64,000 nt of DNA from Enoplosus armatus (Eukaryota; Chordata; Actinopteri; Centrarchiformes; Enoplosidae), in the NCBI RefSeq assembly GCF_043641665.1, contig NC_092190.1, forward strand, positions 19,333,548 through 19,397,547, in the 5' to 3' direction. Position 1 is the first letter of the stretch; every line of letters starts with the position of its first letter. The position numbers and the translations under genes were made by a program. Shown piece after piece: positions 34,426 to 47,747 of this stretch. The notes beneath the pieces are model-generated. The model had not been told where the DNA came from. It searched no databases and saw nothing but the letters and a program-made list of their open reading frames with translations.

Positions 34426-36131
34426 AAAGGAGGAGGAGGAGGGGAACAATAGGGAAAGACACGTCCCGTGATCCCCTGCTAAAGTAATTTTGTTCTCGGT
34501 TTGGACAAAAAAAACACGAAAACCAAGCACTATCTGTTATTTCAATCCCCAGTGTCCCCTTCCTAATATCCTGCTCTGATGTCTAAAGGGGTAACATTCA
34601 ACCCACAGTTCCCCCACCTATTTGCGTGCCAGTGGGAACTTGTGACCTCCCCTACATGCTATGAGGCCTAAACTGGGGGAACACCTGACCCCAGTCTCCC
34701 CTACCCACAGTACCACATCTCCTCCGCCTGCAGGAGAGAGCCTGCTCGATTTTAAAAGCCTGTGAATGAATGAAGGAATGAAGGAATGAATAAATGAATA
34801 TGAATGACAGATCTACCATAGAATATAACCCACCAGCCACTGGAATGAAGCTAGAACGGAGATGGACTACACCACCCGTGACAATCTGGACATTTGGACC
34901 ACAAATGACAGCACAGTCTGGGGTGTTTGGTTAAAATGTTGGTAATGAAGAAGAGAATTTCATTAACACGTATCCATGACTGGTACTTTGCAGAAGGGCA
35001 ATGTCGAATCTGTCCTCATTAGCTTGAATTTGAATGTGGCCAATAGAGACGGCATGCCGAAAATCTAAAAGTTCCAGCTTCCGACTGTCGGTGAAGACTT
35101 CAGCACCAGTGGACCATTTAGTGTGGGTACTTTTGACTGAAATCAACACATATCAAGAGAATGCCTATCCCGCTAAAGAAGTTTAAAAGATATCAAACCA
35201 CACAACTCGAATGAATCTAGATTTCTAAAGGAGAAGAAGGAGAAGAGGATGAAAAAGGACTTTCTTATTTGTTTGTTTCCGAGAGTTTTAGATATGAGTT
35301 CTGTGAGTTTCAAACGTCCATTAGCCCACCATATGGTGCTCGCTTGCTCCTTTGTCTGCCCTTGGTCTGCGCTTTGTGAAACCAGTGGCATAGAAGAGTA
35401 ATGGTGACTGTTTTTGTTTTGTTTTAGACTTGTGTCTGTTTGGAGAAAAAAAAGGTAAAGAAAAGCCAGCTTCAGTTCGTAGTCGCCCTGTAGAGCTCTT
35501 ACGCCATTTTTTTTAGACTTTCTTTAGCATTGTGTTGAACTCCGTGGTCTTAAATTGTTTCTTCAGGCCTTTTCTATTTTGGCACATTTTCCATTGCAGA
35601 TTATCAGTCTTTACAAAGAGTAGAGGGGAAAGGAAGATGGAAGACAGAAAAAAGGTTTATCTAAATCTAACATGCTGTTATGGAGTCCTGCTTTAGATTC
35701 AGTATTCTAGGGTTTGTCTTTGGTATATATCTATATTTTTTTGCTTTTCAGACTGTATGATGCCCAAATGATGGACAGACACTGTGTGAACAAAATGTCA
35801 GTGATTGTTTTATTGCAACCTATGGATTGCCAAAGAGCTGTGCATGTGCACAGGGGGTCTGACCAAGTGTTAAAAAGAGGCTGGGTGGAGGACGGACTGA
35901 GAGTGACGAATCATCCCGCCTTTTATCCACCACTCTTCGCATCACCCCCTGAATGAAGGACGCTCAAACACAGAAGGAGAAGGAATGACTAAAGGAGGAG
36001 AATGGAAATCGTACCGTTTGACTTTCTTGGACACACAATCGAGCCTTAAAGCTAACTTACAGTATACGCTGTATCGGAGGACAGCCATCGAGGAGGGCCA
36101 GTGCTGCTGGAGAGACTGATGAACAGAAGGA

Positions 36132-36132
36132 G

Positions 36133-36201
<69 letters not shown>
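36132..36201. repeat. (AC)n followed by (GACA)n array
   Basis: AC array at 36132-36161 and about nine GACA units at 36165-36201, inside the inferred 3' UTR. The next bases are purine-rich (AAGAAAGAGAGAGGGAC). Confidence 0.95.
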
Positions 36202-37622
36202 GGAAGAAAGAGAGAGGGACAGGGGAAAAAATGTGGTGGTTGTGTTTACATGCAGGAGAAGTCTCATCATCAGTCCAAGTAAGGTGAGGATACTGGACCT
36301 ACAAAAATGTTCAGGTTGCATGTGAACATTGTGAGCAGCTGTTTTCCCCCAAGAATAGTATTTATATACCATCATAAAATTGTGGCCACTAAAGCATAAT
36401 TTGAGATTTTACGGTTATGGTTCGACAACTAAAAGCAATTTGTAAAGGTTGTGGTCACAGTTAAAGCATCCATCCTGACCTCCACACCGTTACTTTGGAC
36501 TGCGTTTTGTGAACGCCGCACTACTTTCTACATTAGAAGTAGATGTTACGAGTAAACATACATGACTATTGCAAATTACCTGCATTTGGATGGACATCAT
36601 GGGGCGACTGTTGCATCATGGGTACATTTTTAATAACATAAAACATGGCAGCAGTGATTGCATTCATCAACATTTCCTTTCCTTGCATTTGAAGTAAATT
36701 ATCTGCAGTTAAAGATGCTACTGTTTGGTTTGGGACTGTTCAAGCTGTGGTCGGGAACATTTGATTAACTTGTGAACGTAGTCGAAGTCTATGAAAGATT
36801 CATGTAAATGATCGGAGTAGGGCTAGTGGGCGGGTGATTCTCCGCATGTAAACATACCCAATGAGACACTCAGCTGACAGATGGAGAAGACAGACAGCCA
36901 ATATGATGAACAAAATGAAACAGAAAACGAGACTCAGAGAAAACGACAAAGAGACGACAAAACAAAAAGACAGACCAGGAGGGAAAGTCCGTGGCCCAGA
37001 CAGAAATCTTAAAAAGTACAACTGGAGGACCAGACGCTGACCTCTCGCTGTCTTCTTTGTGTTTACTTTGTGTCTTTTTCCTTTCTCGCTGTGCTCGGCC
37101 ACAGCAGATAAAGGTCAATCCCAGAAAGTCCTTCTTCTTTTTTTTGTTATTTTCTGAATCTGTGAAATATCCGGGTCAAGTTGTTGTCCTCTGAGGTGTA
37201 AACTGAAAGAGCAAAAGAGAGGAAGGAAAGTCTCTCTTTTTGTCTCTCTCTCTCCATGCACGGATGTAGCCAGGAGGCATATAGAGACGAAATAAACAGA
37301 GAAAATTATGGGATTATAACAGAGGTGTTGAAATGATGGTCAGAGAAGGAGAGGTGGAGGGAGGGAACAATGGAGAGAGAGATCGAGGGTCTTCTGTCCA
37401 TCTAAATGCATTTTCATTGGACTGTTTTCCAAGTGCCTTGGAGCTCTCTTATTATGTCTCTCTCTCTCTCTCTCTCTCTCTACGGCTTTCTTACTCTGAC
37501 TCTCTTTCTTTCTTTCTCTCTCACACAAACACACACACACGAAACAGTGTGTAACTTTGTATACCAATGACTACAAATGAACACATAATTATATAGAAAC
37601 ACACACACACACTCCACACCTA

Positions 37623-37624
<2 letters not shown>

Positions 37625-37675
<51 letters not shown>

Positions 37676-37738
37676 TCTCGCTCTCTCTCTCTGTCTCTCT
37701 CTCTCTCTCTGTCTCTCTCTCTCTCTCTCGCTCTCTCT
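37625..37738. repeat. Long CT-rich tract with periodic GTCTCT/GCTCT interruptions
   Basis: About 114 bases of CT repeats interrupted by single G bases at fairly regular intervals. It lies upstream of the inferred distal poly(A) signal, so transcripts would carry a long CU-rich tract of the kind bound by polypyrimidine-tract proteins (inference). Confidence 0.95.
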
Positions 37739-37955
37739 GGCTTGACTTTAACTCTTTCCTTCTGGATGTCCACATAGTATTACCTCTTCTGTCTCGATGG
37801 ATACACACACACATATACACACTGACACACACGCACATATGCATTAATACATTAAGATATATACACACACCTACGGCACTGGCCAGATAACTCAAACTGT
37901 TGTTTGTAGACTTTGTACAGAAAAATTTCTTTTTTTAATGTTATTATTATTATTT

Positions 37956-37961
37956 AATAAA
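37956..37961 (+). promoter_or_regulatory. nrp2: Polyadenylation signal AATAAA, likely end of nrp2
   Basis: A canonical AATAAA preceded by U-rich sequence and followed by TTGGTTCTGAGTGTTTTTAT and more GT-rich sequence to 38040. This is a well-formed cleavage signal about 3.5 kb after the NRP2a-type stop codon. The flanking AGGCTAAATAACAACTG looks like a typical 3' end. Confidence 0.65.
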
Positions 37962-37980
37962 GGCTAAATAACAACTGATT

Positions 37981-38526
37981 TGGTTCTGAGTGTTTTTATT
38001 GTTAAGGGTGTTTATTGTTACATGTTTGTGTGTGTTTGTATAGATTTGCTAGTACTAACTAGCCAGGCCCTCAGTATGTCAAAGTATTTGAGGGATTTTA
38101 TTTAAGGTCAATCATTTCAAGTTTTCAACTGAATTTCACCAAAAATGCTTTTTATAAAAGGAGAAGATGGGATTGAAACCCCCTTCCGTGCCTGATAACG
38201 GCAGTTTACAGGAAACTAATTCAGAAAATGCTTTCAGTTCTACAAAGTGAGGAGAATAAATGTGAATGAGCTGCTGATTATGGCCCAGAATAACCATTTA
38301 AAACAATAGTTGATTAGTGGTTAAACTTCGGTGAGTGTTTGCATCACCAATTACATTTTTAACATCTGATTTTTTTGATAACATCTAAACCATTAACCCA
38401 TTGTTAAATAAAGCCCCAAATACTGAGCCTGGCCCTTGTTTAACTTTGTTTTGTTTTGTATCCCTCCATCCCTTCATCTCTCCTACTTCGAACGCTTCCT
38501 TCCCCTCATTTTCACTTTTCACCCTC

Positions 38527-38580
<54 letters not shown>

Positions 38581-40980
38581 ACTCTCTCTGCCTGTTTCAG
38601 GGTGTTCTGGCGTTTATACCCATGAGAGGCCAAAGCGTGAAGCATCAAAGATTCTCTTAATTTAATCAAGCCATGAACGCTTGCTCCTAATTAACACGTC
38701 CCCATGAAAACACACAACCCAAAGCACCCAGCCGGGTGGAGATTAGCTGGAAGATCACAGTAGGAAATCTGTCACCCACTCAACTAATTTATCTTAAAAG
38801 TAAGAAAGTGAGAGTAATGTGGAATTATTTGTGTGTGCATATTATTACACATTTAAAAAGTAGGCAGGAACATGTGAAACCACAGTGAGAAGAATTCCAG
38901 TCTAGAGAAGCGATTTGTTTTTTCAAATAACTTCACTAGACTGTCCCACATCCCTGACCATCTGCCCAACTTTACAATGCTTCTTAATTGGCTGTAACTG
39001 TATACAGTTTGAGGCTAGTTTGGTTTTAGCCCTCTAATTAGCTCAGAGAGCCATTATCATGTGATTTCTCTGTATAAGCATTTCTTCACCTCTTTCTTCT
39101 CCTTTTTTTCATCACTCCTGCCCTCATTTATTCATCGTTTCTTCATCTCACTGTTACTCTGACCCGGTTCTCACGCTACCCCTGACACAAAAACACACAA
39201 CTGTACACACAGATGTGCTTGCACACATGAACAGGAGCATCAAAATGCAGACACAAAGTTAAAGCAGTTTAAGGGTGAATTTAGGTCAAACCGGTGCCTC
39301 GAGAGACAGGACCACTGAGGCAAGATCTGGAAGGTGCAGCAACTAACGTTTCTACATAAAGTATGTCTTCATCAGAGTAAGAGGAGCCAATGATGGCGAG
39401 GACGTTTAAAATGCCTGCGTCCAGCTATTAGCTGATGTTTAGCCAATGCTACAGCATATGTAAATATATATTATAAAAACATCATAGAAACTATCAAATG
39501 TTTTAGGAAACAACATGGAACAATCGTAAAACACACAACAGATTAATTTCTGTCAACATTCACAGAAAACAAGAAAAATTCATTTCATTATTTAATCCAT
39601 ATGGTTCAGTTGTGTTCAGTACATAACAGCGTGTTTACGATGTCCCCTCCTTTAGGTGATGAAGAAATATTTTCAATACGCCAGAATTTCAGGATAGAGG
39701 CCCATCCATGATTTGCATTCACATAATGATGCACCATTGCAAACTCAGTGTGAATAGTGCCGTTAGAGAGCTTGTTTAGTTCGGCCAACATACACCAGAC
39801 TGCAGGGACATTTCACCGCATAGATAACGTGAGTGCTACTGCAGTTTGTAAACGACTGGATTTTGAATTTCTTCCCTGAACACAACACAAACTCCTTTGC
39901 ATCAGTGGAGTAAACAATGCACAGAACCTGTCCACCCTATTAGCTATTAGCTGCGTACAAGCGTTTCACATATCTACACCACCACTGCCTCTTCTTACAC
40001 TGATCAAAACATGCTCTCATCTTTCCAGATCCTGAACACAGGCTCGTACAAACTCAAGCATGCCAGCGTGAATGTTAGTCTGCAGAAGCAAACACACACT
40101 TCAGGTCTCTTGTGGTTGGCCTTTGCTGAGAGTGTAACCTACTAACACAGATCTTAACTCTCTGCTTAGTAGCACAAGTCACTGATTGCACACACATACA
40201 CACATAAAATGGAAAGTATCAGACATTAATATTTTGGTAAATAAAAAATATAAACATATTTTAAAAATTAGATGGAAATCTATAGATCTATAATTTCAAA
40301 CAAATTAATTTCAGAGTAATTAGAACTTTAGACATTCATTACAGTATAAAGAACAGTCCCAACGACCATCTTCAGTTTTGATAAGGTTAAATTTAGAAGT
40401 TATGTTACCCAACTGTTATATCACTCCTCTTACACTTTTTCCACTCCTGCCTCTCTGTCTTTTATAACGTACACCACCAAATGCACACAGCTCCCACATA
40501 AACCAACTGGCAGCCCTTTATAAATGTGGTAAGTTTGGTTCTTGTTTGAAGGCAGTAATACTTGGCAGCAGCACTGACAGCTAGGTGAACACATTACGTG
40601 CTGTTAAAGCTGTAGAAGACCCCAGAAAGCCGGTGGATACAGGGCTGCCTCACTGTTTGGCAGCAGCATTAACCATTTAGCTACTGTATTATGAACCATT
40701 ACTCCTAATATAATGTCAACTACAAATATTACATTTGCATAATGGGTGTTACCACACCAACAACAACTCCAATAAACAAAATATAATAAGTAAAAACTCA
40801 AAATTTGCATTAAATACTTCAACATTGGGCCTTATTGAGGTTCCACACGTCCTGAGGAATGAATTTTTCTGTGAGTTTGTGTATTAACTCACATCGCTTT
40901 GCAGTTGATTTGGTTATCTGCATTATTTCTACGTATGCAGATAAAATATACCGCCTTCAGCCGAGACACAAACTACTTCC
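37981..40980. other. Downstream intergenic DNA, no gene seen
   Basis: No coding exon could be recognised. A (CT)n array lies at 38530-38578. The block 38580-38780 is free of repeats and carries CATCAAAG, TTAATTTAATCAAG and CCTAATTAACACG-like words; the block 38930-39080 is similar. The rest is AT-rich single-copy-looking sequence without recognisable structure. Confidence 0.6.
38530..38578. repeat. (CT)n tract
   Basis: Perfect CT array of about 24 units downstream of nrp2. Confidence 0.96.
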
Positions 40981-41580
40981 AGCCCTTTAATTATTTTCAT
41001 TTATTGAAATTATTATTTGTGTAGCAAACAATTTGGTCAAATACATGTTTCGCTTTTCTTCCTTTCTGCCTTCTTTCACTCCCTCTTTGCACCTGTTCCA
41101 CCTTTTTTCCTTTGCTTTCTCTGCTCCCAGCTAATTACCACAAACTGATCAACTTTAATTATTTGAATATCATTTTGAGCGTACAAAGGAGAACCGATAT
41201 CAGCAGCGAGGGGATGGGACTGAAAAGCATTTTTAAAATAATGAGCTACAAATTGAATTTGCATGCTGTGCAGCCTCTTACCGAATCTTATTTTTCAATT
41301 TGTAGAAAACATAAAGTAAGCTAAGTGCAAAATGTCTCCTTTAGCAACTGTATAAAATCCATTACATGTTTTTTTTCTTCATCTTCCCCCACCTGGGTGG
41401 GCGTCTGGGTGAGAGATTTGTTCATGGTCTTGGCAGCTTCCAGCACCCTGCTCTCCCAATGTCCCGAACTCACTGGCTGCATGCTGCTAAATCAAATTAC
41501 ATTTCATCAGACAAAAGCTTTTTTTTTCCTCACTACACCAGTACAAATAAGATTGTTGCAAATCTAATCACAGTGTAAGG
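40981..41580. promoter_or_regulatory. Candidate conserved noncoding element / enhancer-like block
   Basis: A repeat-free block with TAATTA (41132-41137), a TTTAATTATTTG word near 41155, an ATTTGCAT octamer (41257-41264), and long even-composition stretches between them. Such AT-rich blocks with homeodomain and POU words near developmental genes are often enhancers. No conservation data are available here, so this is a guess from texture only. Confidence 0.3.
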
Positions 41581-42152
41581 TTTATTGCTCTCTCATTTCT
41601 GGGTTTTCATTTGTTTGGCTGTTTGCCAGGTGCTGGCAACTGTCCCTGATTTTTTTTTTTTTGCCAAACGAAAAAGTTACACTAAAGCTGAAAAAGTAGT
41701 TTGTTTTGTATAATTAACTTTGTATTTGCATGTTGTATTTTCCTGTCTCTGTCCTGATCCTCTCTGTTCTTTCTTTCCTCCATTAATCCCTCACTTTATT
41801 CAATATTCTCTCAGTCATCTCAAACATCTCATCTTCGTTCCCTCGTTCCATCACTGATCACTTCTCTTATGAAACATTTCATCATCAGTGTCTTCCTTGC
41901 CGGCTTCTTTCTTTCTTTTTCTTTTCCTTTTTTTCATCCCTGTTATTCATTTGTAAAACATTTCATCAGTCACCATTAGAGCAAGCACATTGTGTTATGA
42001 TGATATCAGTCTTTCCGTTCAGTAGCCTTTGGCTTATCTAAAGCGGCTGCTCAGCCACAAACACTTGTGCTTTTAGAGGTGGTTGTTGACATTAAGACTC
42101 TTAAAATATCTAAGGCTGCGGATTTTTCCCCCCTCAGTGGATTGTGTGAGTG

Positions 42153-42186
<34 letters not shown>

Positions 42187-42309
42187 GAGTTATGAAGATC
42201 CAGCCACAGTGTGAATGTAGCAGGTCTTATTGAAAACCTTCAAGGAGGCAGTGCACTCATACACACATTCCCTTCAGATATGGAACATAAGTAAACATAA
42301 ACACCTGCA

Positions 42310-42313
<4 letters not shown>

Positions 42314-42364
<51 letters not shown>
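42314..42364. repeat. (TG)n microsatellite
   Basis: Perfect TG array of about 25 units. Confidence 0.96.
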
Positions 42365-42365
<1 letters not shown>

Positions 42366-42819
42366 ACAAACATAAAAAAAAATACACAACATACTGTACA
42401 GTACACACTGGCATGCCTCCTGCTGACTCCTTATCCTATAAATAGCAACAATAGCCCTCAACAGGGCCTCTGAGGGAGCCACAGAGCCAACGCTTTCATC
42501 TGGGTAGGTGGCGCAAGTGTGTGTGTGTGTGTGTGTTGCAAGGGGTGTTGCTGGCACCAGCAGCAGAATGCCTGCGATTTGTACTCCCTGTCCTCACCCA
42601 CACAGCCAACCTTACCTCACTGCGAAGGCTCATGCCCACACATACCTGTCGATATGTGTTTGATCAAGCCGGACTTGCCCACTGAGCAACCTCTCACTCG
42701 CTGTGTGCTGTGCGGTGTTACATGAAATCATACTTTACAGTTAGATTTTCTAAAATGACTAACAGCATCAACAATGTGTTTAGAGGGAATCCAACGCCTG
42801 CCTGTCCCTGGCAGTGTTG

Positions 42820-42990
42820 AGATGTGTTCAGATAGAAAGCAAAACGATTGTTCGTCCGGTATCATACGCGTGAATTTGACTACTGGACCATTTGAGCTGT
42901 CTGTGACCTAAACAGCACATATGCTAACTGCATAGACATTAGCCAAGTCTGATTTTTGGCAAGTTATGAGGCATTAACGTTAAGTAGCTA
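42820..42990 (+). repeat. Interspersed repeat fragment sharing GATGTGTTCAGATAGAAAGC
   Basis: The start resembles the segment at 61790 (GGTGTGTTCAGACAGAAAGC), and both continue with GTCGTA-like and GCTAAT-containing sequence. The two are probably diverged copies of one family, same orientation. Ends are not defined. Confidence 0.4.
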
Positions 42991-43757
42991 GAGCTAATAT
43001 GATATCTGTCACCTGTGACGTACACAGTTTAGAATGATTACATTATTCTGTGCTAATAAAAAAAAATTTAATAACCAGATCCAAAATGCTGCTGTTTGAA
43101 CCATACCTTACATATAACACAGTTAGACTGTCCTCCATGCTAGAAAAAACTTATATTATAGGTTGAGAACTTTCTGCTGCCTATTTGATTTGATTTGATT
43201 TGACTTAAATAAGGATCACTGTAATTACAAAATACCATGAAGCGCCATAAGAATCCTGCCATCAGGAAGAAGACAATGAACTACAAAAAAACTGTCAAGT
43301 GAGCGTTCTGCCTTTAGAAAACTACCAATATCCAATACAGGCACCATAAAAAAAGCATATACTGTACATAACCCTGTCTAACAATTCCACACATTGACAC
43401 ACTCACCAGACACGATGCAGCCTGCATCCAAAAGCTAATTTGTAGTATAGGTATGAATCCCATTTTTTCCAGTCTGTATGATTACGAACTTGTCATAGGG
43501 AGCTCTTTAAAACTGTGTGCCTTGTGGTCAGCCTGCATACCAGGCCGATACTGTTACCAGCCGACAGAGACTCTTTGCTGTAACAGTGTCCTTTGTTCTC
43601 TTTGTAACATTTTATCTTTAGTGAGTGGAAAAAGTGGCTTCTGGTGGTCTGTGATATTCTGTATTGAAAAATGTCACATTAGGAAAACAAAGAAAACATA
43701 AGTAATGATGTAAGGCAGGTCTGTCATCATGAGGTTTCTAATAATGCCTCTCTTTTC

Positions 43758-43808
<51 letters not shown>

Positions 43809-43913
43809 GCACTCTTTCCCTCTCTAAGGGATGAAAGTCCTCTGTCATTAATTTTCTAATAATGCCTCCATGGCTTCACATGTGAACAGTGCTCCAACAC
43901 ATCAATCACAGCT

Positions 43914-43953
<40 letters not shown>

Positions 43954-44344
43954 CTATTAGTGTGGTTTCCTGTGTGTGTCTTTGAGTGTGTTTTTGTGTT
44001 TCACCATGCTGTGCATTTACCAGCAGCTCGGGGCAGTGTGTGCTTATTGGATTGGTGACAGCCTGGTGTATTATTCATCAGCTGATGCGGAGTGACAGAT
44101 GACTCCCTTTATGGGTCCATGCATGTGTATCGACGTGTTCATTTTAACAAGTGATAAAGAGAAGGTGCTGGTGTGGACGTGTTTGTGTGGTAGATGTTCT
44201 TACGTCTGTGTGTCTCTTTGAACCTTTGTGTACTTTGTGTGAGACACAAAAGTATGTGGGTGTGTCCTAAACAGAATCTATCCATCAAAACACAGTAAAG
44301 GAAGCCAAGAGGAAGATAGTGAAAATCATTATCAGTGGTAACCA

Positions 44345-44827
44345 AATGCATTTACTCAGCTACTGAACTTATGTACACATTTGTAGTGTTTGTACTTTAC
44401 TTAAGTATTTCCATGTTGTGCCACTTTCCATCTTGACAGCTACAACATTAAAACAACTCTATCGACGTTTTCTAAGAAAGATCCTGTTTTCTGTTAACAT
44501 ACTGAAGAAACATTATTAATTAACATATCGGACAAGTTGCAGAATGCTGATATTGAATGTATTTGCAAAGAGTTCACTGTGATTAACATTCTTATGGTTA
44601 TATTTAGGCCCTGTCGTCCAGGTTAAATACCTCAAAAGGTCAACATTGACTTGAAGCACACGACACTCCATGTTTACTTTAATGACATTTAACTAAAACC
44701 GTGATTTTTGCCAAACAAATAAAAATAAAGAGTACTTTTACGATTGATACTAAAGTATATTGATACTGATAAAACTAATTTTGAATGCAGGAGATTTACT
44801 TGTAATGGGGTATTCTTTACAATGTGG
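44345..44827 (+). repeat. Interspersed fish repeat (ACTTTACTTAAGTATTTCC family)
   Basis: The left part has AATGCATTTACTCAGCTACT, GTACTTTACTTAAGTATTTC and CACTTTCCATC. The right part has GAGTACTTTTACGATTGATA, TTTTGAATGCAGGAGATTTA and CTTGTAATGGGGTATTC. I recognise both halves as parts of one repeat that is very abundant in percomorph fish. The copy is diverged, with an AT-rich middle. Confidence 0.6.
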
Positions 44828-44981
44828 ACAATGTGTAAAAGATCTAAGTCGTTTTTTCAGATTCTGGTGGTCGGTGGTAAGCAACATGCAAGATTGGGAA
44901 GATATGAAGTTCCTATCACAATGATAATATTGATCCCTATACAGCTTTTATTCAGCACAAGAATCACCCATCAATCTGCTG

Positions 44982-45013
<32 letters not shown>

Positions 45014-45032
45014 CAGAGAGAGAGAGAGAGAG
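44982..45032. repeat. (GA)n tract with GACA interruptions
   Basis: Homopurine GA array interrupted by two ACAG units. Confidence 0.95.
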
Positions 45033-45379
45033 GTGGGGAAGTTCATCCATTTCCTGCTGAGTTAAGAGAAGGTTACTGGACCCTGAACACCTCCTGCACA
45101 GCATGGTGTGTGTGTGTGTGTGTGTGTAAGGTGCACACATAGTGCATTTTGTGTGCCTTCAGGTGTGTCTTTCTGTGTGTGTATTTGTGTGTCCTTCTCT
45201 AGTCTCCTCTCAGCATGCAGCAGTGAGTGGCAGCTGGTGATTTTGAGCAACAACTGTTCAGACCTGAGGAACCCCAGCGTGCAGCTGTAAATAAAAGCTC
45301 ATTCTGATTTAAACAGTGGCTCCCAACCAATTTGGCCCCCATACTTTATGTCCTGCCTATTTCTCCACAGGCAGATGTT

Positions 45380-45630
45380 TTTCAGCTACAAAGCTCTGGT
45401 GAACCAACTGGATGCTACCTGCCTGGGACCACACAGCAGACAGACACAGTTAGCGACTAGCTGGTGAACATAGTGGAGAATTTAGCAGATAAAGAACCAG
45501 ATATTTCCCTCAGGAGCTGGTGGAGACCAAAAAGCAGAGCTAAAAGGAGAGAGAGTATTGGGCAGGTGGACAGAAACATGACTCCAAATGAATGCTAATG
45601 TTGCTCTGTGTGTACTGGATGTGTAAATAG
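45380..45630 (+). repeat. Interspersed repeat, copy 1 (CAGCTACAAAGCTCTGGTGAA)
   Basis: Motifs in order: AAGCTCTGGTGAACCAACTG, CACAGCAGACAGACACAGTT, GCTGGTGAACATAGTGGAGA, GATATTTCCCTCAGGAGCTG and ACAGAAACATGACTCCAAAT. The same order, more diverged, occurs at 60323-60495. It is a fish interspersed family I recognise but cannot name. Confidence 0.6.
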
Positions 45631-46779
45631 CCAACTGTTAACACAGTGACAGTGTGTAACTGAATTAAGTGACATAGAAAAAAAACCTGCTCTGTAAAGT
45701 CTCACCTTATTTTAAAATATTGGTATTGGTAGTTTATAAAAACACGCACACACATACAGTATAATTAAAACAGGGAGGCTAGTCCAAACCTGCAGCAGTG
45801 TACCTGGAGAGTTGTTGGCTCACTATGTTGCACCTGACTACAATTAGAGAGGATACAGCCAACAGACACACCACCTGAGGCTGAGAGAAACAACACAGAA
45901 AGTCTCTACTTACCTTCATTATGTGTTGGAGGGTTGAGGTTCTCCCAACCTTCTGCTGCTGCATGTACTTCTCGTCCGAAGCAGTTCACTAACATAAAAC
46001 TGTCCCACCCAATTGGAAGACTTTTATTGTGAAACATCAGTAGGAAGGTGTGCTGTGCTTTCTGACAACTGTTGTCATGTATCCTGCTTTCATTATCCAG
46101 CTGCACTGTGTGTGGTCGTGCATGTGACTAGAAAGAGTTCACCTTTTTTAAAAAGGCTGACAACCGTCATCTTTTAGACATTTCATCCTGCAGTTTCTGT
46201 AGTTTGGAGTTTTGCTGCAGCTCTGAGAGCTGCTCAGTCATCTGAGAGTTGACAGCCTCACTGTTTTCTTTCTTTTGCTGTCAAAGCTGTAATTTCTGTG
46301 TTAAGCAGTTAATTCAAACGGTACAGCTCCGACTGCTCCTGCTACACATTAAAAGCTTTCTGCTGGCAAACCACAGGAAGGCTTTGATTTTCACCAAGGT
46401 AAGCAAACTCCTGTTTACTCTGTTGAGTAAAAAGTCTACAACAGATACAATTTTGCCAAAGTGAAAAGCAAAAAGTATAAAAGATTACACAGCCACAGTG
46501 AACTGAACAGAAGTTGCAGGTGACAAAAGCTTTCTGCCATTTCGGCCAACCTCAAACCTCCAATAACAGTTACAAGCTGGTGTCGCGACCTCCGCTGTCA
46601 AAGTCGGACACACAAACATCTGCTCAGACCTCCTCCCCGAGAGGTTCTGCAGCACAATAAAGTCACGACCACCAGAGATCAGCCAGGAAAACGTAAGCAC
46701 ATCATAGTCGTGTTAAATATTTGAACATTGCTGTCGTTTTTATGGTGAGGACAGTCTCATTGTGCTTACAAGTTTGTGA

Positions 46780-46815
<36 letters not shown>

Positions 46816-46979
46816 GTGTGCGCACCTCCAATTGCTTCTGGATGACTGTGAATGCCTGTGTGGATCTGTGTGTGTGTGTGTGTGTGTGATGTCATTATCG
46901 GTAATAGAGAACCACAGGTGGCTCTATTAATCAGTCTAAACACTGCAGCAAACAGTGTGACGCAGACTAGCAGCACTTT

Positions 46980-47022
<43 letters not shown>

Positions 47023-47747
47023 GGAGGGAGAAAAAAAACGGGGAGGCACATACATCACTTCATCCTAACCAAGTTTCTGATGTTTCAGAGATAACTGGCA
47101 CTTTTTAAGGTTTTGCTCCTTTCGCCCTTTTACTCTCTGATGCCCCTGTATGTAGTACTGTGTATCGTCCTCTGAAGATCAAACAGAAGACACTGGTCTG
47201 TCTAATTCCAGTTAAGTATTCTGCCTCAGATCAGCTCTTTGTTATATTTTACAGATGTAGGCCTAACTCTCTTTTTCTTTACTCAGAAGAGGAATACGTG
47301 CTGCTCCACCCTGTTAATAAATCACAAATAAAGGATCACTCAAATAAGCCCAAATCATGGGAAGTGTTAGCATGTAGTATGTAGCATTAATAAAGGCGGA
47401 ACCAAACCAAAGAAAACCACTCGCCAGCCTTTCAGGAGAGACAAATGGGCTTTTCTCTCTTTTTAAATAATGTATATTACAGGATACTGCGTAGTAATGT
47501 GCATACCATCTTCTTAAGAATTATGAATTATTACACGTACATTGTAAACCTTGAGTACGTTTGCTGACTGAAGCATTCAGGCGGAGCGTCTTGTGAAAAT
47601 GCAAGTGAAATGTTCACTTATGGATGGCTTTTGAATCTAGGCCTTCATGTTTTAAAATTGAAAATTACATTAAATGCTTAATTAAAGCTTTTTACTCTTT
47701 TACATTTTTTGGAGTCCATATTTTACTTGTTTCCCAATAGTGTAAGG
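45631..47747. other. Intergenic DNA with GT arrays
   Basis: GT arrays lie at 46783-46818, 46869-46888 and 46980-47004, the last followed by GA repeats. No gene or further element was recognised. Confidence 0.7.

Larger units (their letters stand above)
34426..37980 (+). other. nrp2: 3' UTR of the NRP2a-type transcript (extent inferred)
   Basis: The sequence from the stop codon to the AATAAA at 37956-37961 contains no further coding exon. It holds a GAAT-type minisatellite (34764-34806), AC and GACA arrays (36132-36201), several CT tracts (37460-37482, 37625-37738) and CA/TG clusters. An earlier AATAAA near 34789 could give a short 3' UTR. A 3.5-kb 3' UTR is usual for neuropilin genes. The boundary is not shown directly. 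Confidence 0.6.
41581..44344. other. Intergenic DNA with GT arrays
   Basis: GT arrays lie at about 42154-42184, 42314-42364, 43765-43807 and 43919-43952. A short repeat fragment lies at 42820-42990. A TTTGA pentamer run occurs near 43183-43203. No gene was recognised. Confidence 0.7.

Noticed and set aside
37480..37895. Arg/Glu alternating open frames on the minus strand
   Set aside because: Pure RERE translation of CT repeats; no real protein.
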